64,000 nucleotides of DNA from Cytobacillus sp. NJ13 (GTDB taxonomy: Bacteria > Bacillota > Bacilli > Bacillales > Cytobacillaceae). This document shows positions 16,280-24,376 of this stretch, piece by piece. The notes under the pieces are model-generated. The model did no database searches, was not told where the DNA came from, and saw nothing but the letters and a program-made list of their open reading frames with translations. The DNA lies in contig JAUCFP010000006.1 in the NCBI GenBank assembly GCA_030348385.1, positions 4,615,501-4,679,500 on the forward strand, written 5' to 3'. Within the stretch, counting starts at the first letter, position 1, and every line of letters begins with the position of its first letter. A program made the translations under genes and the position numbers.

Positions 16280-17509
16280 GTGGGAATCATTGTTCAGAAA
16301 TTCGGGGGCACCTCCGTGGGGACTGTAGACAGAATTCAAAATGTCGCCAATCGGGTAATTGAAGAAAAGAATCGGGGAAATGATGTTGTTGTGGTTGTTT
16401 CGGCAATGGGCAAAACGACTGATCAGCTGGTTGGCATGGCAAGGGAGATTTCCCCCTCACCTGATAAAAGGGAAATGGACATGCTGCTTACAACTGGTGA
16501 ACAGGTGACGATCTCTTTATTGGCGATGGCTTTAAATGCGAAAGGGCATCCCGCCGTTTCTTTTACAGGGTGGCAGGCAGGCATTAAGACAGAACCGGTC
16601 CATGGCAATGCGAGGATAGTGAATATTGATCCAGGTACCATTCAGGGTCAATTAAACCAAGGGAAAATTGTTATTGTGGCAGGCTTCCAGGGGATGACTG
16701 AAGATGGTTCCATCACTACACTTGGCCGGGGCGGTTCTGATACAACTGCTGTTGCACTGGCTGCAGCACTTAAAGCAGATAAATGTGATATTTATACTGA
16801 TGTAACCGGGGTATTTACATCAGATCCCCGCTTTATAAAGAATGCCAGAAAATTATATTCTGTTTCCTACGATGAAATGCTTGAGCTGGCCAACTTGGGG
16901 GCTGGTGTGCTCCATCCAAGAGCAGTCGAATTTGCTAAAAACTATGGACTTCCCCTTGAAGTGCGTTCAAGCATTGAGAAGGAAGCCGGAACAATCATTG
17001 AGGAGGAAGTAAAAATGGAACAAAACTTAGTCGTGCGCGGTGTGGCTTTTGAGGATGATATAACAAGAGTGACGATTCTGGGTCTTCCTAATTCACTGAC
17101 TGGATTGTCTACTATTTTCTCGGCGCTTGCCAAAAATCACATTAATGTTGATATCATTATCCAGAGCATGACAGAAGCTCAGAAGACAAACCTTTCATTT
17201 TCAATAAAGAATGAAGATCTCACTGATACAGTAAAAGTGCTTGAAAAGTATAGAGAACAATTAAATTATGACCGCATTGAATGGGAATCCGGCCTTGCCA
17301 AGGTTTCGATTGTTGGCTCAGGTATGATTTCGAATCCGGGTGTGGCTGCAGAAATGTTCGAAGTGCTTTCCGCGAATGAAATACAGGTGAAAATGGTAAG
17401 CACGTCAGAAATTAAAGTCTCGGCAGTTGTTGAAAACAGCAAAATGATTGATGCCGTTGATGCTTTGCATGATGCATTTAAGCTGTCAGTTTCTCCGGTT
17501 AAGGCTTAA
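16280..17509 (+). CDS. lysC: Aspartokinase II, alpha subunit
   Basis: Aspartokinase phosphorylates aspartate, the first step to lysine, threonine and methionine. The 409-residue protein has the kinase motif KFGGTSVG near the N-terminus, TTGEQVTISLLAMAL, TLGRGGSDTTAVALAAALKA and two C-terminal ACT domains (from about residue 250). The start is GTG 16280 behind AAGAAGGGAA. The upstream lysine riboswitch and the internal beta-subunit start identify it as the lysine-sensitive isozyme, like B. subtilis LysC. Confidence 0.95.
   Translation: MGIIVQKFGGTSVGTVDRIQNVANRVIEEKNRGNDVVVVVSAMGKTTDQLVGMAREISPSPDKREMDMLLTTGEQVTISLLAMALNAKGHPAVSFTGWQAGIKTEPVHGNARIVNIDPGTIQGQLNQGKIVIVAGFQGMTEDGSITTLGRGGSDTTAVALAAALKADKCDIYTDVTGVFTSDPRFIKNARKLYSVSYDEMLELANLGAGVLHPRAVEFAKNYGLPLEVRSSIEKEAGTIIEEEVKMEQNLVVRGVAFEDDITRVTILGLPNSLTGLSTIFSALAKNHINVDIIIQSMTEAQKTNLSFSIKNEDLTDTVKVLEKYREQLNYDRIEWESGLAKVSIVGSGMISNPGVAAEMFEVLSANEIQVKMVSTSEIKVSAVVENSKMIDAVDALHDAFKLSVSPVKA
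17015..17509 (+). CDS. lysC: Aspartokinase II, beta subunit (internal in-frame start)
   Basis: Inside lysC, in the same frame, AGGAGG (17001-17006) lies 8 bases before ATG 17015. Translation there gives 164 residues (MEQNLVVRGVAFEDDITRV onward) covering just the two ACT regulatory domains. B. subtilis aspartokinase II is known to be an alpha2-beta2 enzyme with the beta subunit made from such an internal start. The ribosome site here supports the same arrangement. Confidence 0.8.
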   Translation: MEQNLVVRGVAFEDDITRVTILGLPNSLTGLSTIFSALAKNHINVDIIIQSMTEAQKTNLSFSIKNEDLTDTVKVLEKYREQLNYDRIEWESGLAKVSIVGSGMISNPGVAAEMFEVLSANEIQVKMVSTSEIKVSAVVENSKMIDAVDALHDAFKLSVSPVKA

Positions 17510-17530
17510 TTCCAGGAATATCAAACAATA

Positions 17531-17550
17531 AGCTATCAAAATTGATAGCT
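17531..17550. terminator. Hairpin between convergent lysC and yslB
   Basis: AGCTATCAA pairs with TTGATAGCT. The T content after the stem is modest on both strands (CATTGTTC and TATTGTTTG), so it may work weakly as a bidirectional terminator. Confidence 0.5.
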
Positions 17551-17570
17551 CATTGTTCGTACATATGATA

Positions 17571-18023
17571 TTACTCAGCAGGATCCTTTTTATCCCACTT
17601 CACCGTAATAAGGATTTTGCCAGTTTTTTTGCGGGGATGTTCAAATGCCTCACAAATGACTTCTTTTTGAAGTTCAATTTGCTGGGCTATAAAACCGGCC
17701 TCAAGCTGAAAAGTGCAGTTATTATTCTTTTTGCAGCGGTCTGCAATCAGCTGGCTTGATAATTCCATTTCAATTTCATGTTTTGATTCGTTTGCGATGG
17801 AAAGATTTCCCCAGCCGGCGTTTATAAAAAACTCGGCAATCTGGCCGGCTGTTTTAAGAGGATACATGCGTGCGATCCTTTTGCCGGCCCAATATAAAAT
17901 TTCAGGTGCTTCATTTCCCAATAGGTCATGCAGCAGCACTTCCCGGATTAGTTCATAGCCAAATACCGGAACTGTCTGTATGTGATCTTCATTAGTGGAT
18001 TTCGCAGATGCTAATTCGCTCAA
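17571..18023 (-). CDS. DUF2507 protein YslB
   Basis: This 150-residue cytoplasmic protein matches the YslB family in size, in place between lysC and sdhC, and in segments such as FGYELIREVLLHDLLG and ILYWAGKRIARMYPL. It resembles the V4R-type ligand-binding fold by pattern, which is inference. The TTG start at 18023 lies 7 bases after AGGGGAG on the minus strand, and a TATAAT -10 box (plus-strand 18049-18054) precedes it. Function is unknown. Confidence 0.82.
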   Translation of the reverse strand: MSELASAKSTNEDHIQTVPVFGYELIREVLLHDLLGNEAPEILYWAGKRIARMYPLKTAGQIAEFFINAGWGNLSIANESKHEIEMELSSQLIADRCKKNNNCTFQLEAGFIAQQIELQKEVICEAFEHPRKKTGKILITVKWDKKDPAE

Positions 18024-18243
18024 TAGTCTCCCCTCTTTCTATGATTCTATTATATACAATATGCTGAGGGAGTTAATATCAATTCGGGAAAAAATAGAAC
18101 GATTTGCATAGAAATAATTACTATTTCAGTATACTGGAGACCGGCAACTAGGTCATATTGAACCGCAGAATAATATATGTTTTTTAGCTGTTAATATTTT
18201 TTAAAAATTTTATTAATATGGAACATTTTATGTATCCGTTTTC

Positions 18244-18272
18244 TTGACGCTCTATTATCTTGGGAGTAAAAT
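18244..18272 (+). promoter_or_regulatory. sdhC: Sigma-A promoter of sdhCAB
   Basis: TTGACG (18244-18249) and TAAAAT (18267-18272) are separated by 17 bases, about 100 bases before sdhC. The 348-base yslB-sdhC gap holds this promoter, the divergent yslB promoter and the leader hairpin below. Confidence 0.7.
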
Positions 18273-18314
18273 GGACATGTCACATAATTGTAAGAAAATG
18301 AATAACATTTTCGA

Positions 18315-18352
18315 GATGATGTCCTGAGCGGGGGCTCAGCATCATTTTTTTA
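18315..18352 (+). terminator. Intrinsic terminator within the sdhC leader (possible attenuator)
   Basis: GATG(T)CCTGAGC folds onto GCTCAG-CATC around a G loop, with one bulged base, and the stem is followed by seven T. It lies after the sdh promoter and only 20 bases before the sdhC start, so a full-length sdh transcript must read through it. Confidence 0.65.
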
Positions 18353-18371
18353 AAATCAGGGGGGAAAGTTT

Positions 18372-18980
18372 ATGGCAGGTAATCGTGAGTTTTTTAATCG
18401 CAGATTGCATTCATTACTTGGGGTTATACCGGTTGGTTTGTTTTTGGTGCAGCACCTTGTAGTGAATCATTTTGCAACAGGGGGAGAGGAATCTTTTAAT
18501 AATGCGGCGCATTTCATGGAAAGTCTTCCATTCAGAATATTCCTTGAAACGTTTGTAATCTATCTACCTTTGCTGTTCCACGCAATCTATGGCCTTTATA
18601 TTGCTTTTACTGCGAAAAATAACACAAGCAGGTATGGATACTTCCGTAACTGGATGTTTATGCTGCAGCGTGTTTCAGGTGTCATTACACTGGTTTTTGT
18701 TGCATGGCATGTTTGGGAAACACGTGTACAGGCTGCCTTTGGAGCAGAAGTTAACTTTCAGATGATGGAGAACATCCTATCTAATCCATTTATGTTCTGG
18801 TTCTATATTATTGGAGTCATTTCTGCAATTTTCCACTTTGCTAATGGGCTTTGGTCATTCCTTGTCAGCTGGGGAATTACAGTATCTCCTCGTTCACAGG
18901 TCATTTCCACGTATGTAACGATCGGAATCTTCATTGCACTATCTATTGTTGGTGTACGTGCTCTTACAGCATTTATTTAA
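18372..18980 (+). CDS. sdhC: Succinate dehydrogenase cytochrome b558 subunit
   Basis: SdhC anchors succinate dehydrogenase in the membrane and carries two b haems. The 202-residue protein has five hydrophobic helices and conserved histidines in LHSLLGVIP, FLVQHLVVNHF, PLLFHAIYGLYIAF, VAWHVWETR and IFHFANGLW, closely resembling B. subtilis SdhC. ATG 18372 follows AGGGGGGAAAG. It starts the sdhCAB operon; menaquinone is the expected electron acceptor in this group. Confidence 0.96.
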   Translation: MAGNREFFNRRLHSLLGVIPVGLFLVQHLVVNHFATGGEESFNNAAHFMESLPFRIFLETFVIYLPLLFHAIYGLYIAFTAKNNTSRYGYFRNWMFMLQRVSGVITLVFVAWHVWETRVQAAFGAEVNFQMMENILSNPFMFWFYIIGVISAIFHFANGLWSFLVSWGITVSPRSQVISTYVTIGIFIALSIVGVRALTAFI

Positions 18981-19044
18981 AAGACAATAAAAGACTATTA
19001 GAACTCGGATTTATAAACGTGCCAATAATATTGCAGCTTTGAGA

Positions 19045-19092
19045 AGCAGTCTGGCTTTAAGCGCGATAGGCAGGCGCTCTGCGCTTTTCTAA
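19045..19092 (+). repeat. Degenerate REP-like remnant
   Basis: The segment ending GGCAGGCGCTCTGCGCTTTTCT resembles the right end of the repeat family, and GCAGTCTGGCT may be a decayed left end. It lies between sdhC and sdhA. The match is partial. Confidence 0.35.
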
Positions 19093-19122
19093 GTTGTACT
19101 AGTAATTAGGGAGTGAGTCACT

Positions 19123-20883
19123 ATGGGTAAAGGAAAGGTTATAGTTGTCGGCGGCGGATTAGCCGGTTTAATGGCGACAATTAAAGTTGCAGAATCCGGG
19201 ACTCCGGTTGAATTATTTTCTTTAGTGCCGGTTAAACGTTCTCACTCTGTTTGTGCCCAGGGCGGCATCAACGGAGCAGTAAATACAAAAGGGGAAGGCG
19301 ATTCTCCTTGGATTCATTTTGACGATACAATTTATGGCGGAGACTTCCTGGCAAACCAGCCGCCTGTTAAAGCAATGGCAGAGGCAGCACCAGGAATTAT
19401 TCACTTATTTGACCGTATGGGTGTTATGTTTAATCGTACACCTGAGGGACTGCTGGATTTCCGCCGCTTTGGCGGAACACAGCATCACCGTACAGCATTC
19501 GCTGGTGCTACAACAGGTCAGCAGCTTCTTTATGCGATGGACGAGCAGGTCCGCCGCCATGAAGTGGCAGGGTTAGTAACAAAGTACGAAGGCTGGGAAT
19601 TCCTGGGGGCAGTAATCGACGATGATGGAGCTTGTAAAGGCGTCGTTGCCCAGAACCTGACTTCTATGGAGATCAAGTCATTTGCTGCAGATGCTGTAAT
19701 TATGGCTTCCGGCGGACCTGGAATTATCTTCGGAAAATCCACTAACTCGGTTATCAATACTGGATCGGCTGCTTCAATCGTTTATCAGCAGGGCGCTTAT
19801 TATTCAAATGGAGAATTTATTCAAATTCACCCAACCGCTATTCCGGGAGACGATAAGCTTCGCCTAATGAGTGAATCTGCGCGCGGTGAAGGCGGACGAG
19901 TCTGGACATATAAAGATGGAAAACCATGGTATTTCCTTGAGGAGAAATATCCTGCATATGGAAACCTGGTGCCTCGTGATATTGCAACCCGTGAAATTTT
20001 TGACGTGTGTGTTAACCAGAAGCTTGGCATTAATGGGGAGAACATGGTCTATCTTGATCTTTCCCATAAAGATCCTAAAGAGCTTGATATCAAGCTTGGC
20101 GGAATCATTGAAATCTATGAGAAATTCCAGGGTGAAGACCCTCGTAAAGTGCCAATGAAAATCTTCCCTGCTGTCCACTATTCAATGGGCGGACTATGGG
20201 TTGACTATGATCAGATGACAAATATTCCTGGCTTATTTGCTGCAGGTGAATGTGATTATTCTCAGCACGGTGCCAACCGTCTGGGCGCAAACTCACTGCT
20301 ATCAGCCATTTACGGCGGTATGGTGGCAGGTCCGAATGCTGTCAAATATATCAGCGGCCTGGATAAGAGTGCTGAAGATCTGCCATCATCATTATTTGAC
20401 CGCCATGTAAAACAGGAAGAAGAAAAATGGAATAATATCATGTCTCTTGATGGCACAGAGAATGCATATGTCCTTCATAAAGAGCTTGGTGAATGGATGA
20501 CAGACAATGTAACGGTTGTCCGCCACAATGACAGGCTTTTGAAAACAGATGAAAAAATTGTTGAACTTATGGAGCGCTATAAAAACATCAATATTAACGA
20601 CACTGCGAAATGGAGCAATCAGGGTGCAAGCTTTACGCGCCAATTGCAGAATATGCTTCAATTGGCACGTGTTATTACAATTGGTGCCTACAACCGTAAT
20701 GAAAGCCGCGGTGCCCACTATAAGCCGGATTTCCCAGAGCGTAATGATGAGGAATTCATGAAAACAACAATGGCGAAGTTTGTTGATGCAAATTCCGCTC
20801 CAGCATTCCATTATGAAGACATTGATGTAAGCTTAATTAAACCGCGTAAGCGTGACTATTCCAAAAAGAAAGGGGAGAATTAA
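19123..20883 (+). CDS. sdhA: Succinate dehydrogenase flavoprotein subunit
   Basis: SdhA oxidises succinate to fumarate with covalently bound FAD. The 586-residue protein has the dinucleotide motif VVGGGLAGLMATIKVAE, the flavinylation region KRSHSVCAQGGINGAVNT (histidine near residue 41), the substrate-binding FIQIHPTAIPGDDKL, SESARGEGGRVW, and the C-terminal HGANRLGANSLLSAIYGG. ATG follows AGGGAGTGA. sdhB starts 3 bases after its stop. Confidence 0.97.
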   Translation: MGKGKVIVVGGGLAGLMATIKVAESGTPVELFSLVPVKRSHSVCAQGGINGAVNTKGEGDSPWIHFDDTIYGGDFLANQPPVKAMAEAAPGIIHLFDRMGVMFNRTPEGLLDFRRFGGTQHHRTAFAGATTGQQLLYAMDEQVRRHEVAGLVTKYEGWEFLGAVIDDDGACKGVVAQNLTSMEIKSFAADAVIMASGGPGIIFGKSTNSVINTGSAASIVYQQGAYYSNGEFIQIHPTAIPGDDKLRLMSESARGEGGRVWTYKDGKPWYFLEEKYPAYGNLVPRDIATREIFDVCVNQKLGINGENMVYLDLSHKDPKELDIKLGGIIEIYEKFQGEDPRKVPMKIFPAVHYSMGGLWVDYDQMTNIPGLFAAGECDYSQHGANRLGANSLLSAIYGGMVAGPNAVKYISGLDKSAEDLPSSLFDRHVKQEEEKWNNIMSLDGTENAYVLHKELGEWMTDNVTVVRHNDRLLKTDEKIVELMERYKNININDTAKWSNQGASFTRQLQNMLQLARVITIGAYNRNESRGAHYKPDFPERNDEEFMKTTMAKFVDANSAPAFHYEDIDVSLIKPRKRDYSKKKGEN

Positions 20884-20886
20884 TCC

Positions 20887-21654
20887 ATGCAAGAAACAAA
20901 AACTAAAACAGTCCGTTTTGTAATCAGCCGCCAGGATACTCCTGATTCAGCCCCTTATCAGGAAGAGTTCGAAATAGATTACCGTCCAAATATGAATGTT
21001 ATTTCTGCCCTTATGGAAATTCGCCGTAATCCGGTCAACGTGAAGGGTGAACATACTTCTCCGATCGCATGGGATATGAACTGCCTTGAAGAAGTCTGCG
21101 GTGCATGTTCAATGATTATTAATGGAAAGCCCCGCCAGTCATGTACGGCACTTGTAGATCAGCTGGAACAGCCGATCCGTCTTGAGCCGATGCGCACGTT
21201 CCCTGTAGTCCGTGACCTGCAGGTCAACAGAAGCCGTATGTTTGACTCCTTGAAAAAGGTAAAAGCGTGGATTCCGATCGATGGTACTTATGATTTGGGA
21301 CCAGGACCGCGTATGCCTGAGAGAAAGCGCCAATGGGCATATGAACTGTCAAAGTGCATGACATGCGGTGTTTGTCTGGAAGCATGCCCGAATGTAAACA
21401 GCAAATCTGACTTTATCGGGCCAGCTCCTTTATCACAGGTTCGTTTGTTCAATGCTCACCCAACTGGTGAAATGAATAAAGCAGAACGCCTGGAGCAAAT
21501 CATGGGTGATGGCGGACTAGCCAACTGCGGAAACTCTCAAAACTGCGTACAGTCCTGCCCGAAAGGCATTCCTTTAACAACATCCATCGCGGCACTTAAC
21601 CGCGATACAACATTCCAGTCTTTCAAAAACTTCTTTGGAAGCGACCAGATCTAA
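20887..21654 (+). CDS. sdhB: Succinate dehydrogenase iron-sulfur subunit
   Basis: SdhB passes electrons from FAD to the membrane haems. The 255-residue protein carries the [2Fe-2S] ligands (CLEEVCGACSMIINGKPRQS, then C, about residues 64-85) and the ligands of the other two clusters (CMTCGVCLEACPN near 158 and CGNSQNCVQSCPKG near 215). ATG 20887 follows AAGGGGAG. A strong terminator ends the operon. Confidence 0.97.
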   Translation: MQETKTKTVRFVISRQDTPDSAPYQEEFEIDYRPNMNVISALMEIRRNPVNVKGEHTSPIAWDMNCLEEVCGACSMIINGKPRQSCTALVDQLEQPIRLEPMRTFPVVRDLQVNRSRMFDSLKKVKAWIPIDGTYDLGPGPRMPERKRQWAYELSKCMTCGVCLEACPNVNSKSDFIGPAPLSQVRLFNAHPTGEMNKAERLEQIMGDGGLANCGNSQNCVQSCPKGIPLTTSIAALNRDTTFQSFKNFFGSDQI

Positions 21655-21661
21655 ACATCTT

Positions 21662-21695
21662 AAAACCCCTTTCCTTTTTGGAGAGGGGTTTTTGC
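21662..21695 (+). terminator. Terminator of sdhCAB
   Basis: AAAACCCCTTTCC pairs with GGAGAGGGGTTTTT around a T loop. Confidence 0.9.
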
Positions 21696-21740
21696 ATTCA
21701 AAGCTGAAAGGTTTTGGTTTTCAAATAATTCAAAAAACAC

Positions 21741-21773
21741 TATAATAAATACAGCAGAGTGAGCGCTCATTCA
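21741..21773 (+). promoter_or_regulatory. ysmA promoter with FadR-like operator
   Basis: TATAAT (21741-21746) has a weak -35 (TTTTCA, 21718-21723) 17 bases upstream. At 21756-21773 the 18-bp sequence AGAGTGA-GCGC-TCATTCA covers the start region. Its right half is identical to a FadR half-site and its left half matches at 5 of 7, with the same 4-bp centre as the FadR box at 9637-9654. A 10-bp perfect palindrome, TGAGCGCTCA, is at its core. Confidence 0.5.
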
Positions 21774-21795
21774 TAAATAGCCGGGAGGAACCAGC

Positions 21796-22260
21796 ATGAA
21801 AAAATTGAGCTATATTGACGATTATAAAAAATGGGAAGAAGAATTCATTTTCTTTCATCCAGTAAAAGTCAGATTTTCTGAAACAGATATGTTTGGACAT
21901 TTGAACAATACCGTTCCATTCACATATTATGAAGAAGCACGGATAGAATTTTTCAAAAGTAAAGGCTTCATGCAGGACTGGGTAATGCCTGATAATGAAA
22001 CCATACCAGTCGTAGCAGACCTCCAATGCGATTTTATCTGCCAGGTTTTCTTTGATGAAGAGATACAAATATATGTAAAAGCTGATTCAATAGGTAATTC
22101 TTCTGTTGATCTTCATTATATGGGCAAGAAATCAGACGGTTCAGTTTGCTTCACCGGCAGGGGGACGATGGTGCAGATATCAAAGGTGACAGGCAAGGGT
22201 GTGCCTTGGACCGCAGAAATGAAAGAAATGCTGAAAAGCGGGGTTAAAGTACGAGCCTAA
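21796..22260 (+). CDS. Acyl-CoA thioesterase, hotdog fold (YsmA)
   Basis: This 154-residue protein belongs to the 4-hydroxybenzoyl-CoA thioesterase group. The signature VRFSETDMFGHLNNTVPFTY (about residues 22-41) holds the conserved aspartate, and the EEARIEFFKSKG helix follows. The ATG lies behind GGGAGGA. The substrate is unknown; the FadR-like site in its promoter would fit fatty acyl-CoA hydrolysis, which is inference. Confidence 0.85.
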   Translation: MKKLSYIDDYKKWEEEFIFFHPVKVRFSETDMFGHLNNTVPFTYYEEARIEFFKSKGFMQDWVMPDNETIPVVADLQCDFICQVFFDEEIQIYVKADSIGNSSVDLHYMGKKSDGSVCFTGRGTMVQISKVTGKGVPWTAEMKEMLKSGVKVRA

Positions 22261-22313
22261 CGGCACAATGGCACATTTTTGAAAATAACTTTCTCCTTTC
22301 ACTAAATATAGTC

Positions 22314-22341
22314 ACTTCGGCTGTTTTGCTGACATATGATA
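22314..22341 (+). promoter_or_regulatory. gerE: Sigma-K promoter of gerE
   Basis: AC (22314-22315) and CATATGATA (22333-22341) are separated by 17 bases. This matches the sigma-K consensus AC-N16/17-CATANNNTA. gerE is a sigma-K gene in B. subtilis, expressed late in the mother cell. Confidence 0.75.
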
Positions 22342-22406
22342 TGGTGACTAAATATATACCCATCCCGCGGTTCATAGCTGGCGAAAGGCAAGGAGGGTTA
22401 CAATAC

Positions 22407-22631
22407 TTGAAGGAGAACGAATATACTCACAAGCCGTTACTCACCAAACGAGAAAGAGAAGTATTCGAATTGTTAGTACAAGATAAAACAACAAGGGAAA
22501 TCGCTGGTGAATTGTTTATAAGTGAAAAAACGGTTCGGAACCACATTTCCAATGCCATGCAAAAGCTTGGTGTAAAGGGGCGATCACAAGCTGTTGTAGA
22601 GCTCCTTCGAATGGGAGAGCTAGAACTTTAA
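22407..22631 (+). CDS. gerE: Spore coat gene regulator GerE
   Basis: GerE is a small LuxR-type DNA-binding protein that controls late spore coat genes in the mother cell. The 74-residue product is a single helix-turn-helix domain (PLLTKREREVFELLVQDKTT, REIAGELFISEKTVRNHIS) nearly identical to B. subtilis GerE. The start is TTG 22407, 9 bases after AAGGAGGG; the frame is open further upstream, but that stretch overlaps the sigma-K promoter and is not coding. Confidence 0.95.
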   Translation: MKENEYTHKPLLTKREREVFELLVQDKTTREIAGELFISEKTVRNHISNAMQKLGVKGRSQAVVELLRMGELEL

Positions 22632-22635
22632 TTTA

Positions 22636-22666
22636 GACCGGCTACCCTTCTGGGAAGCCGGTTATC
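22636..22666 (+). terminator. Terminator of gerE
   Basis: ACCGGCT (22637-22643) pairs with AGCCGGT (22655-22661). The T content afterwards is only moderate. Confidence 0.6.
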
Positions 22667-22789
22667 ACATTTATAAAGGGATTTTTACATTATTGGATTT
22701 ATTTCTGTCTTGAAATTTTTACGGAAAAAGGTGAAAATAATGCACAAGGGCAGAAAACGTCGTAAAAGCTTAAATGGGAGTGTTTAAGA

Positions 22790-23248
22790 ATGAAGCTTGA
22801 AGATCCTAAAACAAATGAAATAAATGATGTTGTAGCTGAAATTGAGAAAGACTTAAGATACATATCCGGCATTATCAAGCAGAAGGGAAGGGAAATTCTA
22901 AGTGATTTCACCATTACCCCTCCTCAGTTTGTTGCATTGCAATGGCTTTTTGAAGAAGGCGATATGACCATCGGTGAGCTTTCAAACAAAATGTATCTTG
23001 CATGCAGCACGACAACAGATCTTGTTGACAGAATGGAGAAAAACACCCTTGTGAAGAGGGTTAAAGACCCAAATGACCGAAGAGTGGTCAGGATCCATCT
23101 GCTTGAAGAAGGAGAGCGGATTATTGAAGAAGTTATAAAGAAACGCCAGGATTATCTAAAAGAAGTTCTTAAAAATTCTTCACATAATGAGGTCTTGTTC
23201 TTAAAAGATAACTTAATGAAATTACACCATGATATGCGAGGAGAATGA
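22790..23248 (+). CDS. MarR-family transcriptional regulator YsmB
   Basis: This 152-residue protein has the MarR winged helix: [20 protein letters not shown] as recognition region (about residues 62-81), followed by the wing [16 protein letters not shown]. It corresponds to B. subtilis YsmB by position between gerE and racE. Its ligand and targets are unknown. The ribosome site (GGGAG, 13 bases upstream) is weakly placed. Its end lies 10 bases before the racE start, so the two may be co-expressed. Confidence 0.88.
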   Translation: MKLEDPKTNEINDVVAEIEKDLRYISGIIKQKGREILSDFTITPPQFVALQWLFEEGDMTIGELSNKMYLACSTTTDLVDRMEKNTLVKRVKDPNDRRVVRIHLLEEGERIIEEVIKKRQDYLKEVLKNSSHNEVLFLKDNLMKLHHDMRGE

Positions 23249-23258
23249 GGCGGTACTT

Positions 23259-24053
23259 GTGAAACAACCTATAGGAATTATTGACTCCGGAGTCGGAGGC
23301 TTAACAGTCGCAAAAGAAATTATGCGTCAGCTGCCAAATGAAGATATTGTTTACCTCGGAGATACAGCCCGATGCCCCTATGGCCCCCGGCCTGGTGACG
23401 AGGTAAAATCTTTTACCTGGCAATTGACGAAATACTTGCTTGGCAAAAATATTAAAATGCTGATCATTGCCTGTAATACTGCTACTGCTGTAGCCCTGGA
23501 AGAAATACGCAGGGAACTGAGAATACCGGTTATCGGTGTCATTTTCCCTGGGGCCAGAACAGCTATAAAAGTAACGAAAAATCATAAAATTGGTGTCATT
23601 GGCACAGAAGGCACAGTCAAAAGCAAGGCATATGAAAATGCGCTGATTCAGTTAAACAGGAGATCTCATGTGCATAGTCTGGCATGCCCTAAATTCGTTC
23701 CTCTTGTAGAGAGCGGGGAGTATGAAGGCTCTGTTGCCAAAAAGATCGTGGCAGAGACTCTTCAGCCTATTAAAGGCAAAGGAATGGATACACTCATTCT
23801 CGGATGTACCCATTATCCTTTATTAGAACCAATTATTCAAAATGTAATGGGAAAAGACGTAAATGTCATCAGTTCCGGTGAGGAAACAGCAAGGGAAGCA
23901 AGTACCATCCTGCATCACTATGGAATGCTTAAAGCTGTGGCTGAGAACCCTGAATATAAATTCTGCACAACGGGCTCAACGGCCATTTTTTCTAAAATTG
24001 CTTCAAAGTGGCTGGGGTTTCCTGTAAATACCGTAGAAAAAATATCGCTTTAA
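23259..24053 (+). CDS. racE: Glutamate racemase
   Basis: The enzyme converts L- to D-glutamate for peptidoglycan. The 264-residue protein has [19 protein letters not shown] at the N-terminus with the catalytic-site serine region, the first catalytic cysteine in [12 protein letters not shown] (about residue 74), and the second in [11 protein letters not shown] (about 185). GTG 23259 gives an N-terminus (MKQPIGII) matching the family; the frame is open further upstream but overlaps ysmB. GAGGCGG lies 7 bases upstream. Confidence 0.94.
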   Translation: MKQPIGIIDSGVGGLTVAKEIMRQLPNEDIVYLGDTARCPYGPRPGDEVKSFTWQLTKYLLGKNIKMLIIACNTATAVALEEIRRELRIPVIGVIFPGARTAIKVTKNHKIGVIGTEGTVKSKAYENALIQLNRRSHVHSLACPKFVPLVESGEYEGSVAKKIVAETLQPIKGKGMDTLILGCTHYPLLEPIIQNVMGKDVNVISSGEETAREASTILHHYGMLKAVAENPEYKFCTTGSTAIFSKIASKWLGFPVNTVEKISL

Positions 24054-24062
24054 CAAATGCAG

Positions 24063-24096
24063 ACATCTTCTGAACTTTTTTAGAAGGTGTTTTTTA
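24063..24096 (+). terminator. Terminator of racE
   Basis: ACATCTTCT pairs with AGAAGGTGT and is followed by six T. Confidence 0.85.
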
Positions 24097-24110
24097 AAGT
24101 TAAGTATAAA

Positions 24111-24311
24111 ATTTTGAACGCGAATAACTGTCTAGCTCCACAAGGAATGCTTCGACAGCTTTATCATCGCACGACTAAAAGCGCTAGCTTTTAGGAGGAG
24201 CGCCTACCCCCTTGAGGTGAGGCCCCCAGGATGGGGGTCATGCAGACGTTGCCACAGGACGTGGCGTTCTTAGTCTGCGTTCCTTCGTGGGCAAGGCGCT
24301 TCCGCTTTTCT
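24111..24311 (+). repeat. Palindromic REP-like element, expanded 201-bp form (copy 3)
   Basis: The family ends are present (TTTTGAACGCGAATAACTGT, then CTAGCTCCA; GGGCAAGGCGCTTCCGCTTTTC), but both arms carry insertions. The left insertion contains CTAAAAGC-GCTA-GCTTTTAG, and its CCACAAGGAATGC is nearly complementary to GCGTTCCTTCGTGG on the right. The apex holds GCCCCC/GGGGGT and the nested stems GCAGAC/GTCTGC and GCCAC/GTGGC. With copy 4 it brackets recQ. The racE-recQ gap holds nothing else besides the racE terminator. Confidence 0.85.
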
Positions 24312-24376
24312 TTTAGGATTACTTTTTAAAAAAGCTTTGGTATCATGAGAATGAAAGACAAAATATATTAGTTGAG

